This document shows positions 37,531-46,553 of a stretch of DNA of 64,000 bases, in pieces. Where the stretch lies: the NCBI RefSeq assembly GCF_002744735.1, contig NZ_KZ319340.1, positions 310,001 through 374,000 of the forward strand. Reading direction: 5' to 3'. Below the pieces are notes generated by a model that worked only from the letters and a program-made list of their open reading frames with translations, was not told the DNA's origin and searched no databases. Origin of the DNA: Marinobacter guineae (GTDB lineage Bacteria; Pseudomonadota; Gammaproteobacteria; Pseudomonadales; Oleiphilaceae). Numbering within the stretch: position 1 is the stretch's first letter; each line of letters starts with the position of its first letter. The translations under genes were made by a program, and so were the position numbers.

Positions 37531-38328
37531 TTATTCGCCAAACCGGATGGAGACACTGCCGAGATCCTGATATCTGGCAATAACGTGGTCCCCCGGCTGC
37601 ACGGCAACGGCCTCGGTTATGCCGCCACTCATCACGAAGCTGCCGGCGGGAAGGGTTTCGCCCAGGTCATGCAGAATGTTGACCAGCATGGCAACGGCTT
37701 CCGCGGGATTGCCAAGCACGGCCGCGGATGCACCCATGCCAATCACTTCGCCGTTCTTCTCCATCACCACACCGAGGGTGCGCAGATCGATATCCTTCGT
37801 GTGCCGGGCACGACCCCCACCGACATAGCGCGCCGATGACCCGTTGTCCGCAATCACACTCTCAAGATCGAACTTGAAGCCTGAGAACCGCGAATCGATG
37901 ATCTCGATGGCGGGCAGCACATAGTCGGTTGCTGCAATAACGTCAGCAGCGGTGACACCCGGACCCGCCAGATCCTTGTTGGTCACGAAGGCGACTTCGC
38001 ATTCCACCCGCGGGTGCACCAGATCCGACGTGGAGATCACGGAATTTTCCGGCCGCGCCATCTTGTCGGTCAGGAACCCGATCGACGGCACGTTCACCCC
38101 CATCTGTTCCATCTTGGCCTTGGATGTCAGGCCGGCCTTCCAGCCCACCAGGGTGTGGCCCTGCTCGATAAACCGGCGGCGCAATTCCGATTGCACGGCA
38201 TAGCCGTCTTCAATGGTCATGCCCGGGTATTCGTTGGTCAGCTTGGGGATGGCGTAGGCTCTGGTCTGAGCACCCTCAACCCGCTCACACAGACGAACAA
38301 TATCTTCTCGGCTCAGCGTAACGCTCAT
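37531..38328 (-). CDS. dmpH: 4-oxalocrotonate decarboxylase (operon 2)
   Basis: A 265-residue paralogue of operon-1 DmpH with HPRVECEVAFV at the metal site. Overlaps dmpE by four bases (ATGA). Placement directly after E supports an E-H complex made in balance. Confidence 0.93.
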   Translation of the reverse strand: MSVTLSREDIVRLCERVEGAQTRAYAIPKLTNEYPGMTIEDGYAVQSELRRRFIEQGHTLVGWKAGLTSKAKMEQMGVNVPSIGFLTDKMARPENSVISTSDLVHPRVECEVAFVTNKDLAGPGVTAADVIAATDYVLPAIEIIDSRFSGFKFDLESVIADNGSSARYVGGGRARHTKDIDLRTLGVVMEKNGEVIGMGASAAVLGNPAEAVAMLVNILHDLGETLPAGSFVMSGGITEAVAVQPGDHVIARYQDLGSVSIRFGE

Positions 38329-39122
38329 ACGGCACTCCTCCCGGCAAAACGAACGGAGCAGCTACCGATGCCGCCCACCGTACACACCAATTCATCCCCA
38401 TCAACGACCGGGACCAGGTTCGACTGGGAACCCGACAGAATCACTTCGCCCGCCTTGAACGGAATACCCAGTTCGCCCAGGGTATTTGCCAGCCAGGCCA
38501 CTGCGTTGGCCGGAGAACCCTGCACGGCAGCGCCCACGCCGGTCGAGAACAGCTCTCCGTTCTTTTCCAGCACCATGCCCGCCATGGTGATATCGACATC
38601 GCGAGGATCCGCCTTGCAGGATCCGATCACGTACACGCCGCAGGACGCGTTATCCGCCACGGTGTCCTGAATCAGGATCTTCCAGTCCCGGATCCGGGAA
38701 TCGACAATCTCGAAACAGGGCGCCACGTACTCGGTGGCACGAATCACATCCATCGCGGTCACGCCCGGGCCCTGAAGGTCTTCCTTCAGCACAAATGCCA
38801 GTTCAGCCTCGGCTTTCGGCTGGATCAACCCACCGAGGTCGATGACGTCGCCTTCCTGATACACCATGCTGGAGGTCAGCTGGCCAAAGTCCGGCTGGAA
38901 TACCCCCAGAAAATCCTGCACAGGCTTGCTGGTGACCCCGATTTTCTTGCCGACAATGCGTTCGCCGGCATCCACGCGGCGCTGAATGAACCGCAGCTGG
39001 ATTTTGTAGGCATCTTCCAGGGTGATATCCGGCTCCCGTTCCGTGAAGGGCGTAATGGTTTTCCGGTCCAGAAACGCCTGGTAAAGCTCATCACCGTACT
39101 GGTCAATCTTTTGCTGATTCAT
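38325..39122 (-). CDS. dmpE: 2-hydroxypenta-2,4-dienoate hydratase (operon 2)
   Basis: A 265-residue paralogue of operon-1 DmpE; QPKAEAELAFVLKEDL is the metal-site region. ATG 39122 is preferred over the longer frame, whose 34 extra residues overlap the dmpC end and look non-coding. Follows dmpC directly because no D gene is present here. Confidence 0.92.
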   Translation of the reverse strand: MNQQKIDQYGDELYQAFLDRKTITPFTEREPDITLEDAYKIQLRFIQRRVDAGERIVGKKIGVTSKPVQDFLGVFQPDFGQLTSSMVYQEGDVIDLGGLIQPKAEAELAFVLKEDLQGPGVTAMDVIRATEYVAPCFEIVDSRIRDWKILIQDTVADNASCGVYVIGSCKADPRDVDITMAGMVLEKNGELFSTGVGAAVQGSPANAVAWLANTLGELGIPFKAGEVILSGSQSNLVPVVDGDELVCTVGGIGSCSVRFAGRSAV

Positions 39123-39129
39123 AGTGGTC

Positions 39130-40590
39130 TCACATTTTGATGCAGACGTTGCGCATCTCGGTGTAGAACTCCAGGGAGTGAACGCCACCCTCCCGGCCGA
39201 TACCGGACTGTTTGGCACCGCCAAACGCGGTGCGCAGGTCCCTCAGGAACCAGCTGTTGACCCAGGTGATGCCAACATCGACTTTTCCGGCGACACGGTG
39301 GGCGCGGGTCAGGTTTTCGGTCCAGATTGTGGTCGCGAGGCCGTAATCTGAGGCATTGGCCAGCTCAATGACTTCCTCTTCGGAATCGAACGGGCGGATA
39401 TGGCAGCAAGGGCCAAAGATCTCTTCCTGAATGACTGCGGAGGATTCTGGAAGATCGGTCCAGATCGTGGGCTGCACCCAGGAACCTTCCGCCAGATCTG
39501 CCGGCATGTCCGGTACACCACCCCCGGTCACAATGGTGGCACCGTCGGCTCTGGCTTTGGCGTAGTAGGAAAGCACCTTTTCACGGTGTTCCTGACTGAT
39601 CAGGGGGCCGTAGTTGACACCGGCGTCGGTCGGGCGCCCAAAGGTGACGCCTTCGGCTTTTTCCTTCAGCGCTGTAACGAAACGGTCGAAAATCGGGCGC
39701 TCCACATAGACTCGCTCTGTACCCAGGCAGACCTGTCCGGTATTGAGAAAGGAGGAACGGAAGATGCCATCGACGGCGTTGTCCAGATCGCAATCGGCGA
39801 AGACAATCCCGGCATTCTTTCCACCCATCTCGAACGACACGTCTCGAATACCGTCGGAAGCTGCCTTCATGATCGTCGAGCCGGTGCGCGTTTCACCGGT
39901 GAAGGTAATAGCGTCAACGTCTTTGTGCCGGGTCAGAAATTCCCCGGCTGAATCGGGACCAAATCCATTGATCACGTTGTAAACGCCCTTGGGCACGCCG
40001 ACCTTGTTCATCACTTCACCCAACAGGGTGGCGGTCAAAGGTGTCTCTTCCGAAGGCTTGACCACCACGGTGTTGCCACAGGCCAGGGCAGGCCCAACTT
40101 TCCAGGTCATCAGCAAAAATGGCGCGTTCCAAGGCGCAACCACGCCAATCACACCCTTGGGTACACGAACACCGTAATTCAGCGCTCCGCGTCCATCCGG
40201 TGTATCCATATGGAAGGATTCGGTCGGCACATTCTTGATGATGTCTGCGAAGACTTTGAAGTTGGCCGCGCCCCGGGGAATAAAGGCGTGGGTCATGACA
40301 TGATGCGGCTGCCCGGTATCGGCCATTTCGGCCGCAACAAAATCATCAAAGCGCCGGGTAATCTCATCGGCAACCCCGTACAACAGATCAACCCGGTCAT
40401 TGGTGCTCAGCTGGCCCCATTCGCCAGCCAGCGCATGTTTGGCCGCGCTTACCGCCTGATCGACTTCGGCCTGGCCGGCTTCGGCGATGCTGGCGATGAC
40501 CTGGTTATCCACCGGGGACCGCTTGTCAAACCGTTTGCCGATGCCGGAAGCGACAAACTCGCCATTTATGAAGTTGTTTATCTGGCGCAT
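39130..40590 (-). CDS. dmpC: 2-hydroxymuconic semialdehyde dehydrogenase (operon 2)
   Basis: A 486-residue paralogue of operon-1 DmpC in the same register; Glu254 (FEMGGKN) and Cys288 (GQVCLG) are present. A 190-base gap separates it from dmpB and holds the LysR-type element, so C-E-H-I-F-G-B'-Q may be a second transcription unit. The 3' end is almost identical to operon-1 dmpC over several dozen bases. Confidence 0.94.
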   Translation of the reverse strand: MRQINNFINGEFVASGIGKRFDKRSPVDNQVIASIAEAGQAEVDQAVSAAKHALAGEWGQLSTNDRVDLLYGVADEITRRFDDFVAAEMADTGQPHHVMTHAFIPRGAANFKVFADIIKNVPTESFHMDTPDGRGALNYGVRVPKGVIGVVAPWNAPFLLMTWKVGPALACGNTVVVKPSEETPLTATLLGEVMNKVGVPKGVYNVINGFGPDSAGEFLTRHKDVDAITFTGETRTGSTIMKAASDGIRDVSFEMGGKNAGIVFADCDLDNAVDGIFRSSFLNTGQVCLGTERVYVERPIFDRFVTALKEKAEGVTFGRPTDAGVNYGPLISQEHREKVLSYYAKARADGATIVTGGGVPDMPADLAEGSWVQPTIWTDLPESSAVIQEEIFGPCCHIRPFDSEEEVIELANASDYGLATTIWTENLTRAHRVAGKVDVGITWVNSWFLRDLRTAFGGAKQSGIGREGGVHSLEFYTEMRNVCIKM

Positions 40591-40666
40591 AGTATTTCCT
40601 GCTTGATCCTGTTTCAGATGCCCTGTTTTTAAACATCCGTGGTAGCCGGTATTACCAACCTGTCTC

Positions 40667-40727
40667 GAGTCTAGAATTGAACTTATATACCGTCTAATAC
40701 CATTTTATGGGTCTAGCATTACCTTTT
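40667..40727 (-). promoter_or_regulatory. LysR-type promoter element, copy A (before operon-2 dmpC)
   Basis: On the plus strand: GAGTCTAGAA, eight bases, a 21-base block beginning ATATACCGTCTAATACCAT, 14 bases, TACCTTTT. The same blocks at the same spacing occur at 58390 and, partly, at 55460. Read toward dmpC it gives a weak -35 TAGACG, 17 bases and -10 TAGACT, with GGTAT repeats upstream where an activator would bind. The dmpC ATG is 77 bases downstream. Confidence 0.65.
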
Positions 40728-40779
40728 GGGTATTGAGATGGCGGGCGCGGACCGGACACCACCGGCTCACGCCCGAAGG

Positions 40780-41709
40780 TCAGCTGACAACCGTCAGAAA
40801 CGTTTCGTGCAACTTGCGCTGAGGGTAATCCAGGCCCTGACCGAAATTGTCAAACGTCCAAGTCAGTGGCTCGTAATCCGGATAGGGCTGATAGCCACCC
40901 ATGAAGGTTTCAAAACGGTTACCGGAAGGATCCCAGGCGTAGATGGTGCAACCACGGGTCACCCCGTGGCGGGTCGGACCGATGTCTACCGGCACCTCAT
41001 TCATCGACATGATGTCGCCGGCGCGGAGTACCCGCTCCCAGCTCTCCATCAGGAACGAGCAGTGGTGGAGTTTGCCCGGCTCCGGGTACTCGGCAATCGC
41101 TATGTCGTGCACTTTGTGGGAACAGGACAGCCAGATTGCTGCCTCGCTGTCACCGTCCTCTCCGAGAACCCGTTCAACCAGATAGAAACCAAGCACATCC
41201 ACAAAAATCTTTTTGACTTCAGCGATGTTAGGGCCATACAGCAACGTATGATCCAGCCGCACCGGCGCTATTCCTCGCTCGGAATCCGCACACCAAGGCC
41301 CCGGGTTGATCGCCGGAATGCCATTACCGACGGCGGTCTTGGTGGCGTAGAGCTCTATGTCATGGCCGGACGGCAGGGTGAATCGGACCCGCTCCCCGGT
41401 CTCCAGCAGATCGCCGGCCGGAAGACGTCGCGTTTTAATGCCGTACTCATTCAGGTCTTTTTCCAGCTGGTCCAGGGTCGCCTCATCAAGCACTTTGAAG
41501 CCGAAAAAGTCGAGGCCGGCCTGATCGGATTCCCGAAGGATGTAGCTGTTATGGTCGCGCTCATCCCAGCATTTAAAGTAGACGCGCCCCTGATCATCCC
41601 GTCCGGTCTCAACCAGGCCGAGCACATCGCGATAGAAGGTGACTGCTTTTTCGAGCTCAAGTACGCGAACCTGGGCGTGTCCTGGGCGTAAAACTCCGGT
41701 CATTGCCAT
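40780..41709 (-). CDS. dmpB: Catechol 2,3-dioxygenase (operon 2, B)
   Basis: A 309-residue extradiol dioxygenase with His154 (LDHTLLYG), a second His in LHHCSFLM and Glu in GNRFETFMGG; note FET in place of NEV around the iron-binding Glu, a difference close to the substrate pocket. AGAGAGGTAA precedes ATG 41709, with ACAACAATAC upstream. Follows the reductase gene directly, without ferredoxin between them. Confidence 0.94.
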   Translation of the reverse strand: MAMTGVLRPGHAQVRVLELEKAVTFYRDVLGLVETGRDDQGRVYFKCWDERDHNSYILRESDQAGLDFFGFKVLDEATLDQLEKDLNEYGIKTRRLPAGDLLETGERVRFTLPSGHDIELYATKTAVGNGIPAINPGPWCADSERGIAPVRLDHTLLYGPNIAEVKKIFVDVLGFYLVERVLGEDGDSEAAIWLSCSHKVHDIAIAEYPEPGKLHHCSFLMESWERVLRAGDIMSMNEVPVDIGPTRHGVTRGCTIYAWDPSGNRFETFMGGYQPYPDYEPLTWTFDNFGQGLDYPQRKLHETFLTVVS

Positions 41710-41744
41710 GATGGGTTACCTCTCTTGTATTGTTGTGGTTGTCA

Positions 41745-42806
41745 TCAGATAGATTTGAACAGCGGGCTGCGCACCTGTTGGGCGTCTGCGGCGGAGATGA
41801 ACTTTTCCGTGTAGATGTCGCGCTCGTAAAGCCGCCCCTGCATCAGGGTAGAGATGCAGGAATCGATCATTCTCGGGGGACCACAGAGGTAGGCCTTGTT
41901 GCCACTGAAGTCATTACCAAAATGTTCTTTTGCGGCATCGTGTACATAACCACGGAACCCTTCCCAGGATGAGTCCTCGGGCTCATCCGACAGGGCCGGC
42001 ACATAGGCAAAATTCTCATGCCGCCTTGCCAGTTCGAGAAACTCATTGTGGTAGTAGAGCTCTTCCTGAGAACGCTGGCCGTACACAAGGGTGATGGGCA
42101 TATCAAAGCCTTCGTCCAGAAGATCAAGAATCATCGATCTGGGGCTGGAAAGGCCGGACCCACCGGCCATGAAAATCACCGGAACCTGCGCGGATTTCTT
42201 CACAAAGAACCGGCCGTAAGGCCCGCTCAATGTCAGAACGTCGCCTTCTTGCAACTGTTCATGGAGGTAAGTGGTGCCCTTACCGCCAAGAACGATCCGC
42301 ACGTTCAGTTCAATTTCTCCGGATACAGACGGAGCATTGGCAATTGAGAATGCCCGATGCCCGATGTCTTCCGGCAACTCCAGATTGATGTACTGGCCGG
42401 CCTGGAACTCAACGTTCTCGCCGGATTCCGGACGCAACCAGATGCCCTTGATCGTCGGCGTGAGATCTTCAATCCGCGTGACCTCACAGCGATAATCTTT
42501 CACTGGCAGGTTACGGGCATCGGGATCTTCCTCAATCTCGGCCTCAATCACCAGGTCGCTCTCAGCGGTGGCGCAGCAGGCCAGACATTTCTGTTCCTCA
42601 CGCTCGAAATCCATCAACGCGAAGTCAGAGACCTCGCCGTGCTCCACCTCACCGTCGACGACCTGGACCTTACAGGTCGCACACAGGCCATGGCAGCATG
42701 CGTGGGGCAGGTAGATTCCCGCCCGCAGAGCAGCGTCGAGTATGGTCTGGCCATCCTCAATTTCAACAGTCTGGCCTAAGGGCTCAATCGTCAGTTCGTA
42801 ACTCAT
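41745..42806 (-). CDS. dmpP: Phenol hydroxylase reductase component (operon 2)
   Basis: A 353-residue FAD/[2Fe-2S] reductase. Cys37, Cys42, Cys45 and Cys77 ligate the cluster (an extra Cys38 is adjacent); RAFSIAN and GGSGLSSPRS mark the FAD and NAD sites. Same length as the operon-1 copy. Confidence 0.95.
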   Translation of the reverse strand: MSYELTIEPLGQTVEIEDGQTILDAALRAGIYLPHACCHGLCATCKVQVVDGEVEHGEVSDFALMDFEREEQKCLACCATAESDLVIEAEIEEDPDARNLPVKDYRCEVTRIEDLTPTIKGIWLRPESGENVEFQAGQYINLELPEDIGHRAFSIANAPSVSGEIELNVRIVLGGKGTTYLHEQLQEGDVLTLSGPYGRFFVKKSAQVPVIFMAGGSGLSSPRSMILDLLDEGFDMPITLVYGQRSQEELYYHNEFLELARRHENFAYVPALSDEPEDSSWEGFRGYVHDAAKEHFGNDFSGNKAYLCGPPRMIDSCISTLMQGRLYERDIYTEKFISAADAQQVRSPLFKSI

Positions 42807-42821
42807 CGCACACTCCAGCCG

Positions 42822-43172
42822 TTAACCACAGATGGTATTCAGGGAAGGCGTCTTGAAACGCAGCAGAGCCTTATGTCCAATGCCATTGGCGGCCAGGGTG
42901 CCATTCCAGTCCGGCGTCCAGGGCTGATTGCCTTTGAGCCATGTCACCGTGTCCCAATCGATTTTTTCGGCGTCGGGGTCGGCAGCGAGCAGCGGGGTGA
43001 CAGTGTTCTGAACCAGGTCGCGGAACACGGTCTCTGGCGAGGCACATAACAGGAAAGCCGAGGCGAACAGCAGATGGTTATCCCAGCCGAGATAGATCAG
43101 CTGATTGCCGTTGAAGTTCTCGACGCGATCCCGAGGAACCCCGGTATATTCTTTTCTGGAAACAACAGACAT
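42822..43172 (-). CDS. dmpO: Phenol hydroxylase small subunit (operon 2)
   Basis: About 116 residues, gamma subunit. ATG 43172 is chosen because AAGGAGA lies upstream after an AAAACAAAAACAA tract; the longer frame to 43214 runs into that leader. It is more diverged from its operon-1 counterpart than the large subunits are. Confidence 0.9.
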   Translation of the reverse strand: MSVVSRKEYTGVPRDRVENFNGNQLIYLGWDNHLLFASAFLLCASPETVFRDLVQNTVTPLLAADPDAEKIDWDTVTWLKGNQPWTPDWNGTLAANGIGHKALLRFKTPSLNTICG

Positions 43173-43245
43173 AGTGTATCTCCTTGTTTTTGTTTTCGAG
43201 GCCGGCCCGGTCACCAGAAACCCGGCGCCGGCCGGCCCGTCAACC

Positions 43246-44763
43246 TCAGTTCGAGGTAGTCATTGCGCGCCACTTCTGGAAACTGGTCTGATCATGGGAT
43301 CCTTGGTAATCGCCATTATCAGATCCATTCTCCAGGCTGACCCACTTCATCCACGCCTCCAGATCGCCATTCAGCGGGTCCTGGAACAGGGCCGGCATGG
43401 GCAACCAGGCCTGGATGTATTTCTCCGGTTCTTCGTTGAAAATGTCGCAGCAGTGGTCGGAGCAGAACTGGTAGGTCTCGCCTTTGTATTCCGTCTCCCG
43501 GTGGCACAGGGTGGAAGGATCTCCCGGCTCGGTAAAAACGGTCGGCAGCTGGCAGGTCTGGCACAGTTTGGCCAGTCCGAAGTTGTTGAACGGCGTCCCT
43601 GCCTCATCCATTTTCTTGATGTGCTCCCAGCGGGGGCGGTAGTACTTGTCGAAAGTGTCCGGGTACTTCTTCGACAGCCATTCCATATCCTCATCGCTGG
43701 GAATCCAGGTATGGAAAGCGGTACCAAAGTTCCACTGGTAGAGCGCCAGCATGAACTGGTGGGACATGTGATCGACCGCTTCGCCAGCGTCTGCCCAGCC
43801 TTTGGGGGGGCGGATGCCGTAGCGGGCCAGATCATTGAACAACGCACCCCCGTTTTCTTCCCCGTAGATATTCCAGGCTTCCCGCCAGGACATCACGCGC
43901 TTCGGCAGCATGTAATCCATCATGGTGCTGACCAGACCCAGCACCCGGAAGCCACGCCAGAACCATTTGTCGATCCACTTCTGCACAATGGGCACGTTGG
44001 CCGGATCCTGCTCAAGCATGAACTTGATGCACTCCAGGCCGAGGGTCATGTGACGCGCCTCGTCGGACTGGGCGGAGAACCCGAAGGTCACGGTCGACAT
44101 GTCCCCGTTATAGGCAGCACCCGACATGAACGGCACAAACAACAGGTTGGTAAGCACGTACTCGAACGAGAATCCGATCGCGATCATGAACTCAAAAGGC
44201 CCGGCCGACATGGCGTCGTCGAAGAAGGAGCGTGCCACCGATGTGTACCAGATACGATCGCGCTGGTCGGCAAACGCATGGAAGCCGCTGTAGAACTTGT
44301 TGTAGTTCGACATGGCGTGGATCTGGGTCTGGGCATGACGGATTTCGTCGATCGCCTGCATCTGGCAGGCCACCTGCGGCCCGACACCCGGGAATTCCCG
44401 GCCAGCCCTGGCAAATCCCTTGTGGGCTGCGTACTCACCCGGACTGATGGCCTGCAGGAAAATCTTAAGTGCCGAAAGATAGCGGGCATCGGTAATCTTG
44501 AGGTGGCCATTGTTCTGGGCAAACGCATCGATGATGGCGTAAAACTTGCGCTCTTTCTCGGCCTGGTATTTCCAGTAGGCATCCATGGTCAGCCGGAACG
44601 GGTCTTCCCACTTCTCCCAGTCGTGGACCTTGATACCTTCATAGGTTGCGTAGGGGAACAGGTCCTCTTTGCTTTGGTAGGACGGCTCCCACGCCAGGTC
44701 CCGGGTCAGATAGCTGTACTTCTCTTTGAGGCTCAGTTTTTTCTTGTTTACTGGCGTATCCAT
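43246..44763 (-). CDS. dmpN: Phenol hydroxylase oxygenase large subunit (operon 2)
   Basis: A 505-residue di-iron subunit with Glu110, Glu140 and His143 (DEIRH), Glu201, Glu235 and His238 (DEARH). Zinc-type Cys are also kept (CQTC, FCSDHCCDIF). Highly similar to operon-1 DmpN over the four-helix bundle, but differing around ISPGEYAAHKG beside an iron ligand, where substrate size could be affected. Confidence 0.96.
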   Translation of the reverse strand: MDTPVNKKKLSLKEKYSYLTRDLAWEPSYQSKEDLFPYATYEGIKVHDWEKWEDPFRLTMDAYWKYQAEKERKFYAIIDAFAQNNGHLKITDARYLSALKIFLQAISPGEYAAHKGFARAGREFPGVGPQVACQMQAIDEIRHAQTQIHAMSNYNKFYSGFHAFADQRDRIWYTSVARSFFDDAMSAGPFEFMIAIGFSFEYVLTNLLFVPFMSGAAYNGDMSTVTFGFSAQSDEARHMTLGLECIKFMLEQDPANVPIVQKWIDKWFWRGFRVLGLVSTMMDYMLPKRVMSWREAWNIYGEENGGALFNDLARYGIRPPKGWADAGEAVDHMSHQFMLALYQWNFGTAFHTWIPSDEDMEWLSKKYPDTFDKYYRPRWEHIKKMDEAGTPFNNFGLAKLCQTCQLPTVFTEPGDPSTLCHRETEYKGETYQFCSDHCCDIFNEEPEKYIQAWLPMPALFQDPLNGDLEAWMKWVSLENGSDNGDYQGSHDQTSFQKWRAMTTSN

Positions 44764-44779
44764 AATTCTATCCTCGGCG

Positions 44780-45046
44780 TTATTTCCAGCTCAGAGTAAA
44801 CGTGTCTTCGTCTTCGGTGAGGTGACCAGACATGGTGATCAGGTTGACCTGCAGCTCCTGCAGGTCGTATTCCCGGCCGATCTGTTCCTCAATGGTTTCC
44901 CGGCGAATCACCAGCTCATCCGGCGCGTCAATCTTCACCATGGCCGGCTCCTGGTGCACCGTCGCTGAAGGGTTATCGAGCTCAATAGCTTCGATAATCG
45001 GGCGCGTTTCTTCGTTGGTCTGAAAGGCAATAAAAACGGTAGACAT
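44780..45046 (-). CDS. dmpM: Phenol hydroxylase effector protein (operon 2)
   Basis: An 88-residue coupling protein starting MSTVFIAFQTNEE. Unlike operon 1 it does not overlap the L gene, leaving nine bases with GGAGAG. No cofactor motif. Confidence 0.93.
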   Translation of the reverse strand: MSTVFIAFQTNEETRPIIEAIELDNPSATVHQEPAMVKIDAPDELVIRRETIEEQIGREYDLQELQVNLITMSGHLTEDEDTFTLSWK

Positions 45047-45055
45047 GATCTCTCC

Positions 45056-46048
45056 TTAAAGCGGAACGCCGGTTTTGGCGATGCGTGCGCGGAAGGCGTC
45101 CAGTTCTTCAGACACCATTTCATCAACTCGCTCATCCACGACTGTGTTAACTATGGGAAGCAGTGCGGAGACCGCCCGATCGCTCCAGAGATTGATCCAC
45201 TCAGCCAGAACCTGGGCATTCTCCGGAGATTCAGCAGCCGCAACCTTCAGCACACCGGTGGTCCACTTTTTCGATTCGGTAAACCAGTTGGTCATGAACT
45301 GGGTCAGCATGGCCACGGCCTGGCCACCCTGCGAGGCCAGGTAGGTGTCGACCAGGCGCTCATAGACGATGGGATACAGCAAGCCGTCCAGCACCACGTT
45401 CTGGGCCACAAACACTTCAAACGGATCGCGGATGACCATGGTGTCCTCCACGTATCGGCGCAGTGATTGCCAGGCACTGTCGTTCATCCAGGTGTCCTTG
45501 CCCTGCTCGAGCGCCTCGGTTCCCCCAAGCAGCAAACCAATGCGGGATAGGTATTGGGAGATGCCCAGGTTATCCATGGCGTGGTACATGCAGGGCTGGG
45601 TGAAGACCACGCCAAAGCCGTAACCACACACCAACGCGTTGTTCTGGTTTGCGCCCCAGGCGGCATGGCGCAACGGCACCAGCAAATTCAGAGCAGTCTC
45701 TTTAAGATCAACGGGGAGCATGTCCTGCAGGCCCCTGGCCTCAACAAAGGCAAAATTTGCCTCCATATTTTCCTGCTGGCGAGAACGGGCAAGCGTGTAG
45801 GTGCTGTAGTAGAACTGCCTCGGGTCTTTCAGGTCGTACCAATCTTTCATCCGGATACGGGAAAGGTTCGGATCGTAAAGCTCCTGGTCGGGATCCCAGG
45901 TCGGGCGATAATGGAGGTTTTCCGCGGCCTGGATATCGTAACTACCCTCCTGGTAGCGTGATGCGGGCTTGTCCCCGAATCGACGAGCCAGATGATCAAA
46001 GGTTTTTCTGACCGGCTCAATACTTACTGTTCTCAGGTCAATCTGCAT
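45056..46048 (-). CDS. dmpL: Phenol hydroxylase beta subunit (operon 2)
   Basis: A 330-residue beta subunit (FDHLARRFGDKPASRYQEGSY block shared with operon 1). AGAGGATAACAACAA directly precedes ATG 46048, so the ribosome-binding site and the A-rich tract overlap. Confidence 0.93.
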   Translation of the reverse strand: MQIDLRTVSIEPVRKTFDHLARRFGDKPASRYQEGSYDIQAAENLHYRPTWDPDQELYDPNLSRIRMKDWYDLKDPRQFYYSTYTLARSRQQENMEANFAFVEARGLQDMLPVDLKETALNLLVPLRHAAWGANQNNALVCGYGFGVVFTQPCMYHAMDNLGISQYLSRIGLLLGGTEALEQGKDTWMNDSAWQSLRRYVEDTMVIRDPFEVFVAQNVVLDGLLYPIVYERLVDTYLASQGGQAVAMLTQFMTNWFTESKKWTTGVLKVAAAESPENAQVLAEWINLWSDRAVSALLPIVNTVVDERVDEMVSEELDAFRARIAKTGVPL

Positions 46049-46094
46049 TTGTTGTTATCCTCTGCTGTTCCGATTTCATGAGAGTGATCAGGTA

Positions 46095-46382
46095 TTACTT
46101 GAAGCGTTTGCCGGTGGCATCCCGAAGGCTCCAGGCAAAGTCCGCCATTCGATCTTCCGGCCCTGAATCCTGGGCAGGCCCCATGGTCTGCACCTGGTTC
46201 ATTTCACAGAATTCTTCAAAGGCGGGACGGGAAAGAATCATTTCGACAAAGAGCTCTGGCTCGCCGACGGCAAAGTCGAACTCGATAAATCCACCCGGGC
46301 GCTCACCGGTAATCCGGACAAAGCGGCGCTCGGTATCCAACTGGGCAGGCGTGATATCTGCCGGGAAACTGGCATCTGTCAT
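46095..46382 (-). CDS. dmpK: Phenol hydroxylase assembly protein (operon 2)
   Basis: About 95 residues from ATG 46382, which has GAGGTGA six bases upstream; the extra 30 residues of the longer frame (46472) lack a ribosome-binding site and family similarity. FIEFDFAVGEPELFVEM is the recognisable core. First gene of operon 2, with a long leader of about 160 bases from the sigma-54 promoter. Confidence 0.88.
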   Translation of the reverse strand: MTDASFPADITPAQLDTERRFVRITGERPGGFIEFDFAVGEPELFVEMILSRPAFEEFCEMNQVQTMGPAQDSGPEDRMADFAWSLRDATGKRFK

Positions 46383-46553
46383 TTGCTTCACCTCAACTGC
46401 TGGCACCGGGGCCAGGAAGTTTGGTGACATCATTTGCCCTGGTGTGCAGGGCGGGAGGCTTTTTGATGTCATGTTGTTTTTGTTTATTCACGTCGGCGCC
46501 AACGGCTGGCACTGACTCGAACAATCAGCACTTGATCGTCGTCAACTTTTTAT

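Noticed and set aside
40726..41691. Long plus-strand frame opposite operon 2 dmpB
   Set aside because: It is the mirror of a well-supported dioxygenase gene; the same explains the other long antisense frames opposite dmpC, dmpD and dmpN.
46383..46472. 30-residue N-terminal extension of operon 2 dmpK
   Set aside because: No ribosome-binding site at 46472, while ATG 46382 has GAGGTGA and matches the family length.
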